From Otatea glauca (lineage: Eukaryota; Streptophyta; Magnoliopsida; Poales; Poaceae), in the NCBI GenBank assembly GCA_036346275.1, contig CM070725.1, forward strand, positions 12,372,716 to 12,436,715: a stretch of DNA of 64,000 nucleotides, read 5' to 3'. The notes beneath the pieces were generated by a model that ran no database searches, was not told where the DNA came from, and saw nothing but the letters and a program-made list of their open reading frames with translations. Each line of letters opens with the position of its first letter. Position 1 is the stretch's first letter. The position numbers were made by a program, and so were the translations under genes. Of this stretch, positions 22,057 through 33,379 are shown one piece after another.

Positions 22057-23748
22057 TGAAGGACCGTGTGGAGGTCCATCCATGTTTGTGATGAGTATTT
22101 GACTTTATTTGAGCAAGGTGTGCTCAAGTTTGAGTTTGATTTGGATTGATTTTCAAAATGAAGCAATTTGAGTTGTTTCTGCCAGGAGTGGCAGTACCGG
22201 TCGTATGGATGCGGTAGTGATGAGTTGGATGGTTTATTGCACATCATTGTGGGCATTGCTATGTGAGGAGTTTCCTTGTCTTTGATGGTTGCAGGACGAC
22301 GGTGCTAGGTCATGGTGAGGCGAAGGATGATCAGGACTAGACGAAGAGCGTCGAAGGTCAGACGGTTGGGAGATCGCCGGAAGATGATCGGAGACGGAGT
22401 CCGGGCAAGTCAAGAAGAAAAGGAAAGGAGTTGATGCTAGCTAGATGCCGCGTGGATCAATGAGGACCGTCGGATTGAGGTCTAGTTGATAGGTTAGCGG
22501 GTCTAGGTAGTATGCTTTGAAAACCGTGCAAGAAAACCCGGTATGTGTGTGGGTTTTGGGTTAGCCCTTGCATGGCTGTGTGTGTGGGTTAATCCTAGCC
22601 CTTAGATGAGTGCTCTAGGGTTGAGGGACTCATCCAAGGGTGGTAGGTGGCCCAAGAGTAGTATAAATAGGGGTGGAGGGGTAGCCTCCTTCCCTTAAAG
22701 GTTTTGAGGTTTTTGATGCTCCTTTGAGCTTTGCCCACATGAATATGAGGCTTTGTAACCTCTCCTTCCAAAAATGAAATGTTTCCTCAAATCATTTCTT
22801 TTGTTTGTGCATTTACATTACGCATTTAAATTACGCAATTTACATTATGCACTTAAATTCCGCAATTAAATTCAGCACTTACATTCTTGCAATTTACATT
22901 TATGCAATTTGGATTTGCCTCCCCTCCTTCTAAATGCTGTTCTTCTAGGATGTCTTGAGGGTGTTCATTTGGTTTTACATCTTTCTTACACCCTTGGATA
23001 GACTAGAGATCAAGTTTTTTATCAATTTGCAAATTTGTCCAGAACTTGTTCTTGAGGCAGCAGTCAGTGTTTGATTTTTATAAAAATATATAAAAATAAT
23101 TTTTAAGTGATTCTTTTTTATGAGGTGCAGGACGCATATATACATCTGTATAAAATTTCTTGAGTCCACTGGTTGCACCGTTTGAGAGCTATGAAGTGGA
23201 AACCGAGCCTCAAACTTTCTGATCGAAGTTCCTGACCTTCTGTATTGATTGATTTTTCATTCTTATTCTACAAATATTTCTGAGGTGATTTTTGGTGGAG
23301 TTTTTCACGACTATATTTCTCACATGGACAAAAATTCCCAAAAATGTTAGAGCAATATAAACTCACCAACCACCTGTTCCAACTGAGGACAATTTCTGAA
23401 AATCTGCTTTAACTTTTCTGAAAAGAGACTTTGGTATTTTAACTTTATCTCTTTTAGAAAAGAAGTCTTTTGAATTGATTCCTCTTTTGTTTGGACACTT
23501 GACAACCAGGATTGTGATTAAAAAACCCCTCATATGATTCATGGTTCTTATCCATGCAAGCTAGGGGTACACATAGTTGTCTAATTGTTCTGGGTTTTGG
23601 AGGGTGTGCGAATATGAGAAGCACCAGTTTGAACGAAAATATTTGAGTGCTTTAGATTTTTATTGCAAGAGTGTTTGGAGTACTTTGAGTGGGGGAAATT
23701 TTATTTGGGATCATTCATCCCCCCTCTGATCGCCATTTCGATCTTTCA
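22057..23748 (+). repeat. 5' LTR of copia B
   Basis: Starts TGAAGGACCGTGTGGAGG and ends CGATCTTTCA. A TATA box (TATAAATAG) lies at 22662-22670, followed by the transcript start region. Differences from the 3' LTR are concentrated in the first ~450 bases (about 20 by eye), with few later. Confidence 0.95.
22662..22670 (+). promoter_or_regulatory. TATA box of copia B 5' LTR
   Basis: TATAAATAG within AGTAGTATAAATAGGGGTGG. The same box is at 31171-31179 in the 3' LTR, and it is lost from the LTR of copia A. Confidence 0.75.
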
Positions 23749-23750
23749 AT

Positions 23751-23762
23751 TGGTATCAGAGC
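23751..23762 (+). other. primer binding site of copia B
   Basis: TGGTATCAGAGC starts two bases after the LTR end and is the standard complement of the 3' end of plant initiator tRNA-Met. Confidence 0.92.
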
Positions 23763-23803
23763 CGAATTTGCTCTTCCATAGATCTTGACCGGTCTCAAGA
23801 GCC

Positions 23804-24588
23804 ATGACGATGGACAAGTATTCCACTAAGCCTCCTATTTTTTCTGGAGTCGATTTTCCATTTTGGAAGTCGCGCATGGAGTCATACATCACTGCCCAGG
23901 GCTTCCTGATATGGCAGAAGATTAAACTCCCATATGAGGTTCCTGCCGATAAAACGTCACGGCCGGCAATATGGCTGACGTTGAGGCGAATGCTAAGGCA
24001 AGGAACATCCTCATATAGGGTCTTAGCCGCAGTGAGTATGACAGGATTTCTCACCTTCGTTCTGCTCATGAGATTTGGGTGACCCTCGATGCTTACCATG
24101 AGGGCACTACCCAAATCAAGACGGTTTGATAGGACCAATTCAAGCGTGAGTTCAACAAGTTTGAACAACACGCTGGTGAGAGTCTTAACGAGTGCTTTGG
24201 TCGGTTTACAAAGATTTTGAGTGACCTCCGAGCAGTCGGTTGCATATACCCTGACTCGGATATTGCTCGATATTTCTTGACCGCACTCGATTTGCGCGTT
24301 TGGGAGATGAAGGTGACCACCATCAAAGACACCACCGACTTATCGACCTTGACTCTTGACATGCTTTATTTCCGCCTCAAGACTCATGAGATCGACGTCA
24401 TCTCGCGGAAGACGAAATCTCAGTCGATGGCTTTGGTCACCGATCCCATTGGATCCTCTCTTTCTGATTCTTCTGTTGGTTTCTCTCTCTCCGCCCTTTG
24501 CGAGCTAAGCAATGACCAACTTGAAAAATTTCCAAAAATGAGCTTGCTCTTCTTATTCGCAAATTTTCATATGCATACAAGAGAGTGA
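23804..24588 (+). pseudogene. copia B gag, N-terminal part
   Basis: The start at 23804 (MTMDKYSTKPPIFSG) is the first ATG after the primer site and opens the usual copia gag: FPFWKSRMESYI, then in another frame EYDRISHLRSAHEIWVTLDA, then FNKFEQHAGESLNECFGRF and MLYFRLKTHEIDV (UBN2-type gag domain). Frame changes at about 23960 and stops near 24018 and 24130 break it; the last part is open from 24131 to 24588. It would form the particle shell. Confidence 0.88.
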
Positions 24589-26147
24589 GAGAGAGGAAGA
24601 GAGGTGGGATGATCACCTGTTTCGAGTGTGGTTGCCCTAACCACATTCGAGCAAACTGCCCCAAACTGGAGAAGGCTAAGAACGATGCCGGCGGTTTGGC
24701 AAAGAACGACTACATCGACAAGAATCGCAACAAGAAGCCTCCAGTTCGTGAGCCGACGCGTGAGAAGGAGTACCACAACTTCTCTAGGAACAAGAAGCTC
24801 TTCCACTGCGTCCTTGCCGCGCTTGACGACATCAACCTCTCCGACACGGAGACATGGAGCGACGAGGGCGAGGATGAACCGCAAGAGAAGAAGGGCGGCG
24901 ACGACTTCTCCGGCATGTGCTTCATGGACGACGCCAACGGCATCAGCAACTCCGAGCTCTACAGCGACTCGAACGAGGTACTCTCCTATGACCAGCTCAA
25001 TGAAGCTTTCTATAAACTAGAAAAATTTCATGCTAGAGCTAGAGCTAGGTGTACAGAGCTTGAGAAGGAAGTAGGTACCTTGACTCGGGAGTTAGCTTCA
25101 CTTAGATCTTCTCCTTCCCGAGTCACTGATGACTGTGTTCTCTGTGATGCTGTTCTTGTGGAGTTGGAGAACCTAAGGACCATACATGATAGTGTGCTTG
25201 CTGAACTTGATGGTCTTAGGTTTAAGAATGCTAGCACTAGTTCTATTGATGCTATTCCTGTTGAGGCTAGTTTTCTTCGTGCTCACTCTACTCCATCATG
25301 CTCTAATTGCCCTAAATTGCTTGCTGAAATTGATGCCATGAGTTCACACCTTAAGAAGCTTTCTGCTAGAAATGATGAACTCGAATTGCATGCTTCTAAG
25401 GACCCAGTCAGCTCATGTGAGGGCTGTAGGCAACTAAAACTTGACAATGATGCTTTGAATGTCAAGTGTGATCAACTTGCTAAGGACTTACTAGTTAAGT
25501 CAAAAACTGGTTGCATGCTGTGTGTTGGGGTTAAGGATGATGTGGATCAAATCCATATCAAGCTTAGGAAGAAATTAGAAGACCAAGCTCATAGAATTAG
25601 AAATGTGTATTGCATTTCTTGTGAGGCCCTCAAGATTGAGGCAGTCGTGCTGAGGGAGAAAAATGCACGTGCTGAGAGAGTTCATCTTTCTGGTTCTTCT
25701 TCTTCTTCTTCTCCATGCTCTTCTTGTGCCTCTTTCTTTCGAGATTGCCGGTATCTTATGAGCACTCTCGAGAAGTTTGTTGGAGGCAAGAAGAAGCTCA
25801 ATCTTATTCTAGACCAATCCAAGATTAGTAGTTTCAATCAAGGTCTAGGATTTGATCCCTTGGAGCACCCTCGGGCGGATCCTCCCACCATTGTGCGCGG
25901 CTCCAAGAGTGGTGAGATTATGGTAGCTCCCAGAGTGAGCACCACCGTGTTTAGGTCTACTGGGGTTGTCCATAGGACTTCTGACCAGAAAGGTGTTACT
26001 CCTATTGCTTCTGTCTCTAGGAAGGCGAAGTACACATGCACCTTCTGTAAGAAGAATGGTCACCTAGTAGATTTCTGCTTCAGGCGTGCCAAAATCACTC
26101 GACGTGAGCGTGTTGCTGCTCTTAGGGGTATTCAGGGTCATCCCTAG
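24585..26147 (+). pseudogene. copia B gag, zinc knuckle and C-terminal part
   Basis: The open frame of 520 codons starts at an internal ATG because of a frame change, so it is not a separate gene. CFECGCPNHIRANC (about 24618-24660) is a CX2CX4HX4C knuckle. An acidic region and a long Cys-pair-rich helical stretch (25040-25700) follow, then a second finger, CTFCKKNGHLVDFC, at about 26037-26078. The length and double finger match SIRE-type gag. It ends at a TAG at 26145-26147 before the protease. Confidence 0.85.
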
Positions 26148-26599
26148 ACTTTGAGTGCTCCTAAGGTACACACTGCTTCTAGACAGGTTAGAGTCGCCTG
26201 TTTTTGGGCAGCGTCCAGGACTCGGTTTTCATGCTAGTTCTTTGAGTTTTAGTCCTTGAGCTGTTCGTAGTCAGTCTTTCCGCCGTCCTCTTGATATTCC
26301 TCATTTTTCTCATCGAGGTAGATATCAGCGGCGTGATGTGTTTTCTGGTAGGAGTTTTAGGCAGCTTCACTGGGGTGGTTCGGCTTTTGCACCACGGCAT
26401 GCCAACCCAGTTTTAGCTCCTAGATCATCTACTAGAGTTGCTACTGATCTTGTTAGGGTTAAACGTCAGAGAGACACTCGAGTCCAGAGTCCAGTCTTCT
26501 TCTGTGCCTGGTACTCTGAGGTGTCATATGGTTCAGTATTGGGTTCTCAAGTCTTCACTCTATACCAGTATTGAGTCATCTTTCTCTCTTGTGTCTTGA

Positions 26600-26740
26600 T
26601 CAGGTTCGTCGGATGGGGAAGGGAGATGTTTGGATTGTCAACTCCGGTTGTTCTCGTCATATGACCTGAGATTCTCGATGGTTCTCTTCCCTAGTCCGAG
26701 CCCCTGGTGATGAGTTGATCACTTTCGGGGATGCTTCTTC
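26600..26740 (+). pseudogene. copia B protease remnant
   Basis: VWIVNSGCSRHM stands where copia A has VWIVDSGCSHHM. The catalytic Asp is Asn here (codon AAC at 26640-26642), and a stop follows within six codons. The rest of the protease is lost in the deletion at about 26735. Confidence 0.85.
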
Positions 26741-27278
26741 TCGTAGCTATAGGGTCTGGAGTTGCGATGCGCATAGGATCATAGAGACCTATGAAGTGAC
26801 CTTTGATGAGGCTAGCCCAGGAGCTAGACCCGATATTTCAGGCTCTTCTTCTTCCTCCGAGATCATCTTTGTAGAGGATGAGGATGATGGAGATGATGGT
26901 GTTCCACCTGATCCAACCCCCTCTACACCTGAGGTGCCTCCTGTTTCCATTTCTGCACCTCAGGAAGGCCAGCCCTTACCTTCCGACTCTCATTCAGCTA
27001 GTGGCTCTGCTCCTACCTCTTCTGTGCATGAGGTAGAGGCCACTTCTGCTTCTGGACCTCCCCGTCATATTCAGCGTTCTCATCCACCTGATCAGGTCAT
27101 CGGCGATCTGTTTGAGCAAGTCACTCGCTCAAAATCAGGTTTGTCCAGTTTCTGCCTTCACTCTGCCTTTGTTGTCTCGTTTGAGCCGAAGGATGTGACT
27201 CATGCATTATCTGACGAGTTTTGGACTAATGCTATGCATGAGAAACTTGAAGACTTCGAGAGGAACAAAGTCTGGTAG
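26715..27278 (+). pseudogene. copia B fused protease/integrase-tail and linker
   Basis: The frame runs from the protease piece (LITFGDASS) directly into RSYRVWSCDAHRIIETYEV, which in copia A lies after the integrase. All integrase motifs are therefore absent. The rest is the acidic linker (EDEDDGDDGVPPDPTPSTPE), the HPPDQVIGD stretch and the start of RT (KDVTHALSDEFW). It closes at a TAG at 27276-27278, where copia A has CAG (Gln). Confidence 0.88.
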
Positions 27279-28718
27279 CTTGTAGAACGTCCATCTGGTC
27301 ATAATGTCATTGGGACCAAGTGGGTGTTTAAAAACAAGTAAAGTGAGGATGGGGTTGTCATTCGCAACAAGGCTAGGCTAGTTGCAAAGGGCTTTTCTCA
27401 GGTTGAGGGTCTTGACTTTGAGGAGTCATTTGCCCCTGTAGCTAGGCTAGAGGCTATTAGGATCCTACTTGTATTTTCTGCATCCCGGGGCTTCAAGCTC
27501 TATCAAATGGATGTCAAGAGTGCATTCCTCAATGGCTATATTGAGGAAGAGGTTTATGTCAAACAACCTCCAGGATTCAAGAACCCCAAGTTTCCGAGTC
27601 ATATATACAAACTCTCCAAAGCTCTGTATGGACTCAAGCAGGCCCCCAGAGCATGGTATGAGAGGCTCAAGTCTTATCTTCTCAGCCATGACTTTAAAAT
27701 GGGCGTAGTAGACAAGACTCTGTTCATCAGACACCATGAGTCGTATTTTCTTCTTGTCCAGATTTATGTGGACGATATCATTTTTGGTGGCTCGTCTCAT
27801 TCGCTTGTGTCTCAGTTTTCTAAGGTGATGAGCACAGAGTTTGAGATGAGTATGATGGGTCAGTTGAGCTACTTTTTTGGCTTCCAAATCAAGCAGACTC
27901 GGGACGGTACTTTCTTGCATCAAGGCAAGTATACCCGTGACCTCCTGAGGCGCTTCGATATGTCTGATGGGAAGCCAGTGATGACTCCTATGGCCACCAC
28001 TGTTGTCCTCGAGCCTGATGAGGACGGTGATCCTGCTGATCAAAAGGAGTTTCGGAGCATGATCGGCTCCCTCTTGTACCTCACTGCTTCGAGGCCGGAC
28101 ATACATTTCGCTGTGTGTCTGTGCGCTCGATTTCAAGCGTCTCCTCGCGCCTCTCACCGCCAAGCGGTCAAGCGCATCTTCAGGTACCTTCGTGCTACCA
28201 CTGATTGTGGTATTTGGTACTCTTCTTCTTCTTGCCTATCTCTTAGAGCCTTTTCCGATGCCGACTTTGCTGGCTGTAGGATAGATAGGAAGAGCACTTC
28301 TGGCACTTGCCAATTCATTGGCACTTCTCTTCTTTCTTGGTCATCTAGAAAGCAGTTTGGGGTTGCACAGTCCACCGCTGAGGCCGAGTATGTTGCTGCA
28401 GCCAGTTGCTGTAGTCAGGTGCTCTGGATGAGATCGACCTTACGGGACTATGGGTTAGAGATAGAGAGTGTGCCACTTTTCTGTGACAACACTTCAACTA
28501 TTTGCATTGCTAAAAACCCAGTGCAACATTCCTGGACAAGCACATTGATATTAGATATCACTTCCTTAGAGACCATGTGGAGAAGGGAGATATCGCGCTT
28601 CAGTTCGTAGAGAGTGACCTTCAGTTAGCTGATATCTTCACCAAGCCTTTGGATATCTCCAGATTTGTTGCCTTGAGGAGTGAGCTTGGAGTCGTGAGCC
28701 CTTACGGCCTTTCGTGAG
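27279..28718 (+). pseudogene. copia B reverse transcriptase and RNase H
   Basis: RVT_2-type RT: GTKWVFKNK (a stop at 27339), ARLVAKGFSQ, MDVKSAFLNGYIEEEVYVKQ, YGLKQAPRAWYERL, the catalytic IYVDDIIFGG at about 27760, and FGFQIKQTRDGTFLHQ. RNase H follows: SDADFAGCRIDRKSTSG, STAEAEYVAAASCC and FCDNTSTICIAKNP. A one-base loss at about 28535 shifts the frame; LADIFTKPLD and the stop near 28718 remain readable in the other frame. The enzyme copies element RNA inside the particle. Confidence 0.93.
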
Positions 28719-30550
28719 GGGGAGCTGGTTTGTATATTATGTATTATATGTTTTCTTCCAGCTTTTCTTTTCTTTGTGCTTCTTCTGGGTGACTTTGGGC
28801 TTGTTTTCTTGAGTTGAGTTCATTCACTTAGACTTCTGGCATGCCTTGCATGGACCTCTTATCTTGTGCTTTAGGTTGCTATCATGCGTGATTAGCTATT
28901 CTCTCTTCTCTCTAGGTTCAGTTCCCTCACAGTCTTATAAGTCTAGCAGGTATTGGGCCTCCTAGGTAGACAGGGTCTGTGTGCACTCCTTAGTTGGGAT
29001 CTAGAGTCAGCTTCTCTATGTCAGTCTCTGGGGAAGATAAGAGCGAGTCTGAGCCATAGTGAGTCTCTTCTATCTTATCTATGCTCAATAGCCATCCAGT
29101 TTTGCAGTTTCTCGACTTCTTCTCCTCATTCTGTTTTTCTGGTTATTATTGAGTTTATTCGGGTTTTCTTTATGCCTAATCTTGATAATAACTCAACTTT
29201 AACCAGATTTGAGCTTAAAATTGATTCTTTTGTTGAGGGGGAGTTTGGGAATCTGTTCGTGCATTTCATATAGACTACATTTCTTGTTTAATTAGCTTTG
29301 TCTATTATGCAATTGATTTCTTCTTCATGCTATACACCATGCTACATTATATGGAGGAAATCACTAGCTTAGATATGTCCAAGTTCATTTAACTTGCTAA
29401 GCTTAAAAATAAAATACGCCTTAAATGAAAAACTTGATGAAACTTGTTGCTTTTACTTGCTAGGTTTCTTCTCTAGAGGTTTGTGCCATAATTTGAGAAA
29501 TTTTGGAGTTCTCTAGAGTCCCTATAGCAACTTGGGTGAAACTAGTTTGATCCATGCTAGAGTCCTTCAATTGCTCATAAATCATTGTGCTAAAAATGAA
29601 AATTAAACAAAATTGACTCTTCTTGTGCACATACGACTCAACACCTTGTATTCACAAGACCGCTTCCCATTGCACTTGGGATGAACTTGGAATACATTGT
29701 GTTTGACCTAGACCATCCTCTTAAGAGTTCATCTTGAGATGGTCGCATACGGCTTGAGTCAATTGGTTGTCAAAAGAAAATGCAAATAAATTAAAAACAA
29801 AGACATATGTGGGTAAAGAATGCAAATAATGTCAAACATTTGCACCCCGCTATGTCTTGTATGATGATAAATCAAAATTTGCATTAAGTGATAAATGAGC
29901 CCGAAGGACCTTGTATGCTCTTCTAGATTCCCCATAGTGTTGAGTAGGTTGAACTCTAGGTTTTCCTTTTGATCCTTAGAGTGGCTATTCTTCTATTTTT
30001 GAAACTAAAGCTAAGTGTTGCACTTGTCAAATCTTGCTAAAAATGGTATATTCAAAACTAAGCTCGTATTTGCACTTGGACATGTCTTAGTTTAGTCATC
30101 TTCTGAAATTGACAAGCTTGGTGTAATATCCTTCCATTTTGATCAATTAGATAATCTTCAAAACTCTTTCGATTGCATTTGTAGCATACATAAAAAGAGG
30201 GAGAAAATTCCATTTTGATGCCTATATTGCCAAAAGGGGGAGAAAATGTAGAAAAGGCATCATTAAAAAAGAGAGAGATAAAAATGTGAAAGCTTGTTGG
30301 TTCTTATGATCTTTGTAAATCTTTGCTATTTTTTATGGATCATAATCACATTTGGCACTTACGATTTATTTTTAGAGCTTTTGTGGAAAACTTGCTCTTT
30401 TCATGGTCTTGCTCTAAATTCTTTATGCCAACTTGATCATGATTTTATATCTTTTTCTCTGGACCAAGTTTGGCTTTGCAATCAAATTGCTTTCTTCTTC
30501 TCTCATTCAAACTCAAATTTATGCCTTTTGCGTGGTTTGTCAATATACAC
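28719..30550 (+). other. long 3' region of copia B
   Basis: About 1.8 kb between pol and the 3' LTR. SIRE-type elements often carry an envelope-like or extra ORF here, but none is seen; the frames are short and unconserved. Purine tracts of the form AGGGGGAG occur just after pol (about 28716), at 29234 and at 30237, before the true one at 30553. The matching region of copia A has the same tracts. Confidence 0.75.
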
Positions 30551-30552
30551 AT

Positions 30553-30564
30553 CAAGGGGGAGAT
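30553..30564 (+). other. polypurine tract of copia B
   Basis: AAGGGGGAGATT directly before the 3' LTR start TGAAAGACC at 30565. Confidence 0.88.
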
Positions 30565-32257
30565 TGAAAGACCATGTGGAGGTCCATCCATGTTTGTGAT
30601 GAGTATTTGACTTTATTTGAGCAAGGTGTGCTCAAGTTTGAGTTTGATTTGGATTGATTTTCAAAATGAAGCAATTTGAGTTGTCTCTGCCAGGAGTGGC
30701 AGTACCGGTCGTATGGACGTGGTAGTGATGAGTTGGATGGTTTATTGCACATCATTGTGGGCATTGCTATGTGAGGAGTTTTCATGTCTTTGATGGTTGC
30801 AGGACGACGGTGCTAGGTCATGGTGAGGCGAAGGATGACCGGGACTAGGCGAGGAGCGTCGGAGGTCCAAACGGTTGGGAGATCGCCGGAAGATGATCGG
30901 AGACGGAGTTCAGGCAAGTCAAGAAGACAAGGAAAGGAGTTGATGCTAGCTAGATGCCGTGTGGATCAATGAGGGCCGTCGGATTGAGGTCTAGTTGATA
31001 GGTTAGCGGGTCTAGGTAGTATGCTTTGAAAACCGTGCAAGAAAACCCGGTATGTGTGTGGGTTTTGGGTTAGCCCTTGCATGGCTGTGTGTGTGGGTTA
31101 ATCCTAGCCATTAGATGAGTGCTCTAGGGTTGAGGGACTCATCCAAGAGTGGTAGGTGGCCCAAGAGTAGTATAAATAGGGGTGAAGGGGTAGCCTCCTT
31201 CCCTTAAAGGTTTTGAGGTTTTTGATGCTCCTTTGAGCTTTGCCCACATGAATGTGAGGCTTTGTAACCTCTCCTTCTAGAAATGAAATGTTTCCTCAAA
31301 TCATTTCTTTTGTTTGTGCATTTACATTACGCATTTAAATTACGCAATTTACATTATGCACTTAAATTCCGCAATTAAATTCAGCACTTACATTCTTGCA
31401 ATTTACATTTATGCAATTTGGATTTGCCTCCCCTCCTTCTAAATGCTGTTCTTCTAGGATGTCTTGAGGGTGTTCATTTGGTTTTACATCTTTCTTACAC
31501 CCTTGGATAGACTAGAGATCAAGTTTTTTATCAATTTGCAAATTTGTCCAGAACTTGTTCTTGAGGCAGCAGTCAGTGTTTGATTTTTATAAAAATATAT
31601 AAAAATAATTTTTAAGTGATTCTTTTTTATGAGGTGCAGGACGCATATATACATCTGTATACAATTTCTTGAGTCCACTGGTTGCACCGTTTGAGAGCTA
31701 CGAAGTGAAAACCGAGCCTCAAACTTTCTGATCGAAGTTCCTGACCTTCTGTATTGCTTGATTTTTCATTCTTATTCTACAAATCTTTCTGAGGTGATAT
31801 TTGGTGGAGTTTTTCATGACTCTATTGGTCACAGGGACAAAAATTCCCAAAAATTTTAGAGCAATAGAAACTCACCAACCACCTGTTCTAACTGAGGACA
31901 ATTTCTGAAAATCTGCTTTAACTTTTCTGAAAAGAGACTTTGGTATTTTAACTTTATCTCTTTTAGAAAATAAGTCTTTTGAATTGATTCCTCTTTTGTT
32001 TGGACACTTGACAACCAGGATTGTGATTAAAAAACCCCTCATATGATTCATGGTTCTTATCCATGCAAGCTAGGGGTACACATAGTTGTCTAATTGTTCT
32101 GGGTTTTGGAGGGTGTGCGAATATGAGAAGCACCGGTTTGAACGAAAATATTTGGGTGCTTTAGATTTTTATTGCAAGAGTGTTTGGAGTACTTTGAGTG
32201 GGGGAAATTTTATTTGGGATCATTCACCCCCCCTCTAATCGCCATTTCGATCTTTCA
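30565..32257 (+). repeat. 3' LTR of copia B
   Basis: Starts TGAAAGACCATGTGGAGG and ends CGATCTTTCA, followed by ATTGG. TATA box at 31171-31179. It aligns with 22057-23748 over its full length. Confidence 0.95.
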
Positions 32258-32262
32258 ATTGG

Positions 32263-32664
32263 CGTGTGGAAGACGGCTTGATCTCTCAACCTGGATTGCA
32301 GGATGTCCTCGCGGACATTGCGACCGTGAGATCGAAGCGATCGCACCTGTACCTCCTTACCCTTACGAAGACGATCTTCCCCTGTAGCTTCTTGTTCTTC
32401 TTGTTGGCGTTGGAGATCGGTCTTCTGCTCTTCTATCACGAAGACGCCACGAAGATCGCAGCAATTTCTCGCGACACCGACTGGTTTGCCGGCCAAGTCA
32501 AAGTGACATACCTGAAATGAGTCGACCTGATCTTTACCAGATTGGATCCGGTTCAAGTCTAGGCGGACAAGTTCTCCGCGCGCATCTGCGACAAAGTCTT
32601 GGCTCCCGAAGCAGAAAGCCTGGCCGGAGATGAAGGTGGTAGTGATTCCGTCGATCGCTGCCAT
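32263..32664 (-). pseudogene. gag-like leader ORF of N
   Basis: On the minus strand an ATG at 32664, about 30 bases after the primer site, opens a frame (MAAIDGITTTFISGQAF) of about 130 codons up to the insertion of B. The middle is Glu/Gln/Arg-rich. It has no domain I can name. Its position right after the primer site is that of gag. B split it, and the continuation is at 21896-22051. A stop appears soon after the rejoined sequence, so it is not intact. Confidence 0.45.
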
Positions 32665-32693
32665 CGAGTCTGTAGGAAAAGATTATAGCGCCT

Positions 32694-32711
32694 ACCCTAC
32701 CTGGCGCGCCA
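32694..32711 (-). other. primer binding site of N
   Basis: On the minus strand TGGCGCGCCAGGTAGGGT follows the LTR end CGACA with two bases between. This is the primer site form seen in Tat-lineage grass Gypsy elements, and it fixes the orientation of N. Confidence 0.85.
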
Positions 32712-32713
32712 AC

Positions 32714-33257
32714 TGTCGACTTTTGTAGTCGGTAATAAATTTATGGGATAGGCGCTGGATCTCAAACTCGATGGTCACACAAGACAAGGGGTTTAGACAG
32801 GTTCAGGCTCTCGCGGAGGAGATAATACCCTAATCCTGTGTGCTAGGATTATGCAGATCTCTTGGATCTAAGATTGCTCAAAGCGCAATATGCTCTAGGC
32901 GATATGAGGTGTGCTATGCTCTATGGCTTGATTGCTCTATGCTTGGATGATCGGATCCCTCTGTTGTTGCCTACCCTATCCCTTATATAGCGGCGGTGAG
33001 GCGGCTTACAGAGTCCTGATCAGTTAAGAGATTCCGATCGGTTATAAGATTCTAGTCGGTTACAGAATAGAGTTTACATCTTTATCTACCCTATTAACGA
33101 CTCGGATTACAACCGTATCTATCATATCTAAATATAAGTTCAACTTCCTTTAGGATATGTCCCCTTTGCGCACGGCAGCGGGGCCTGACGCAGGGAGTAT
33201 CTTCTGGGTCTCCCGCTTGGGCCTGTCATGAGGGTACCCAGATTCTTATATTCCACA
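32714..33257 (-). repeat. LTR of N (5' LTR on the minus strand)
   Basis: 544 bp, close to identical to 9346-9888. Minus-strand TATATAAG at 32982-32989. It is followed by CTCTG (33258-33262), the second copy of the target duplication. Confidence 0.92.
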
Positions 33258-33379
33258 CTCTGCTCCTACCTCTTCTGTGCATGAGGTAGAGGTCACTTCT
33301 GCTTCTGGACCTCCCCATTATATTCAGCGTTCTCATCTACCTGATTAGATCATCGGCGATCTGTTTGAGCGGGTCACTT

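Larger units (their letters stand above)
22057..32257 (+). mobile_element. SIRE-type Ty1/Copia element B (complete ends, integrase deleted)
   Basis: 10.2 kb. LTRs of 1692 and 1693 bp start TGAA and end CTTTCA, with ATTGG duplicated at 22052-22056 and 32258-32262. The order is primer site, gag, protease remnant, RT, RNase H, a ~1.8-kb untranslated region, polypurine tract, LTR. The integrase is missing because of a ~1.07-kb deletion at 26735. The long 3' region and the two zinc fingers of gag fit the SIRE/Maximus lineage. Confidence 0.95.
9346..33257 (-). mobile_element. non-autonomous Tat-type Gypsy element N, hosting T1 and B
   Basis: Two LTRs of 543 and 544 bp in direct orientation are flanked by CTCTG at 9341-9345 and 33258-33262. 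Primer site and polypurine tract lie on the minus strand, so transcription runs from 33257 toward 9346. Subtracting T1, B and their duplications leaves about 3.0 kb, with under 2 kb between LTRs. No protease, RT or integrase is present, only a gag-like start and a minisatellite. It depended on proteins from a related autonomous element. Confidence 0.9.

Noticed and set aside
28719..30550. Envelope-like gene of copia B
   Set aside because: The region is where SIRE elements may carry one, but only frames under ~110 codons exist and they are not shared with copy A.
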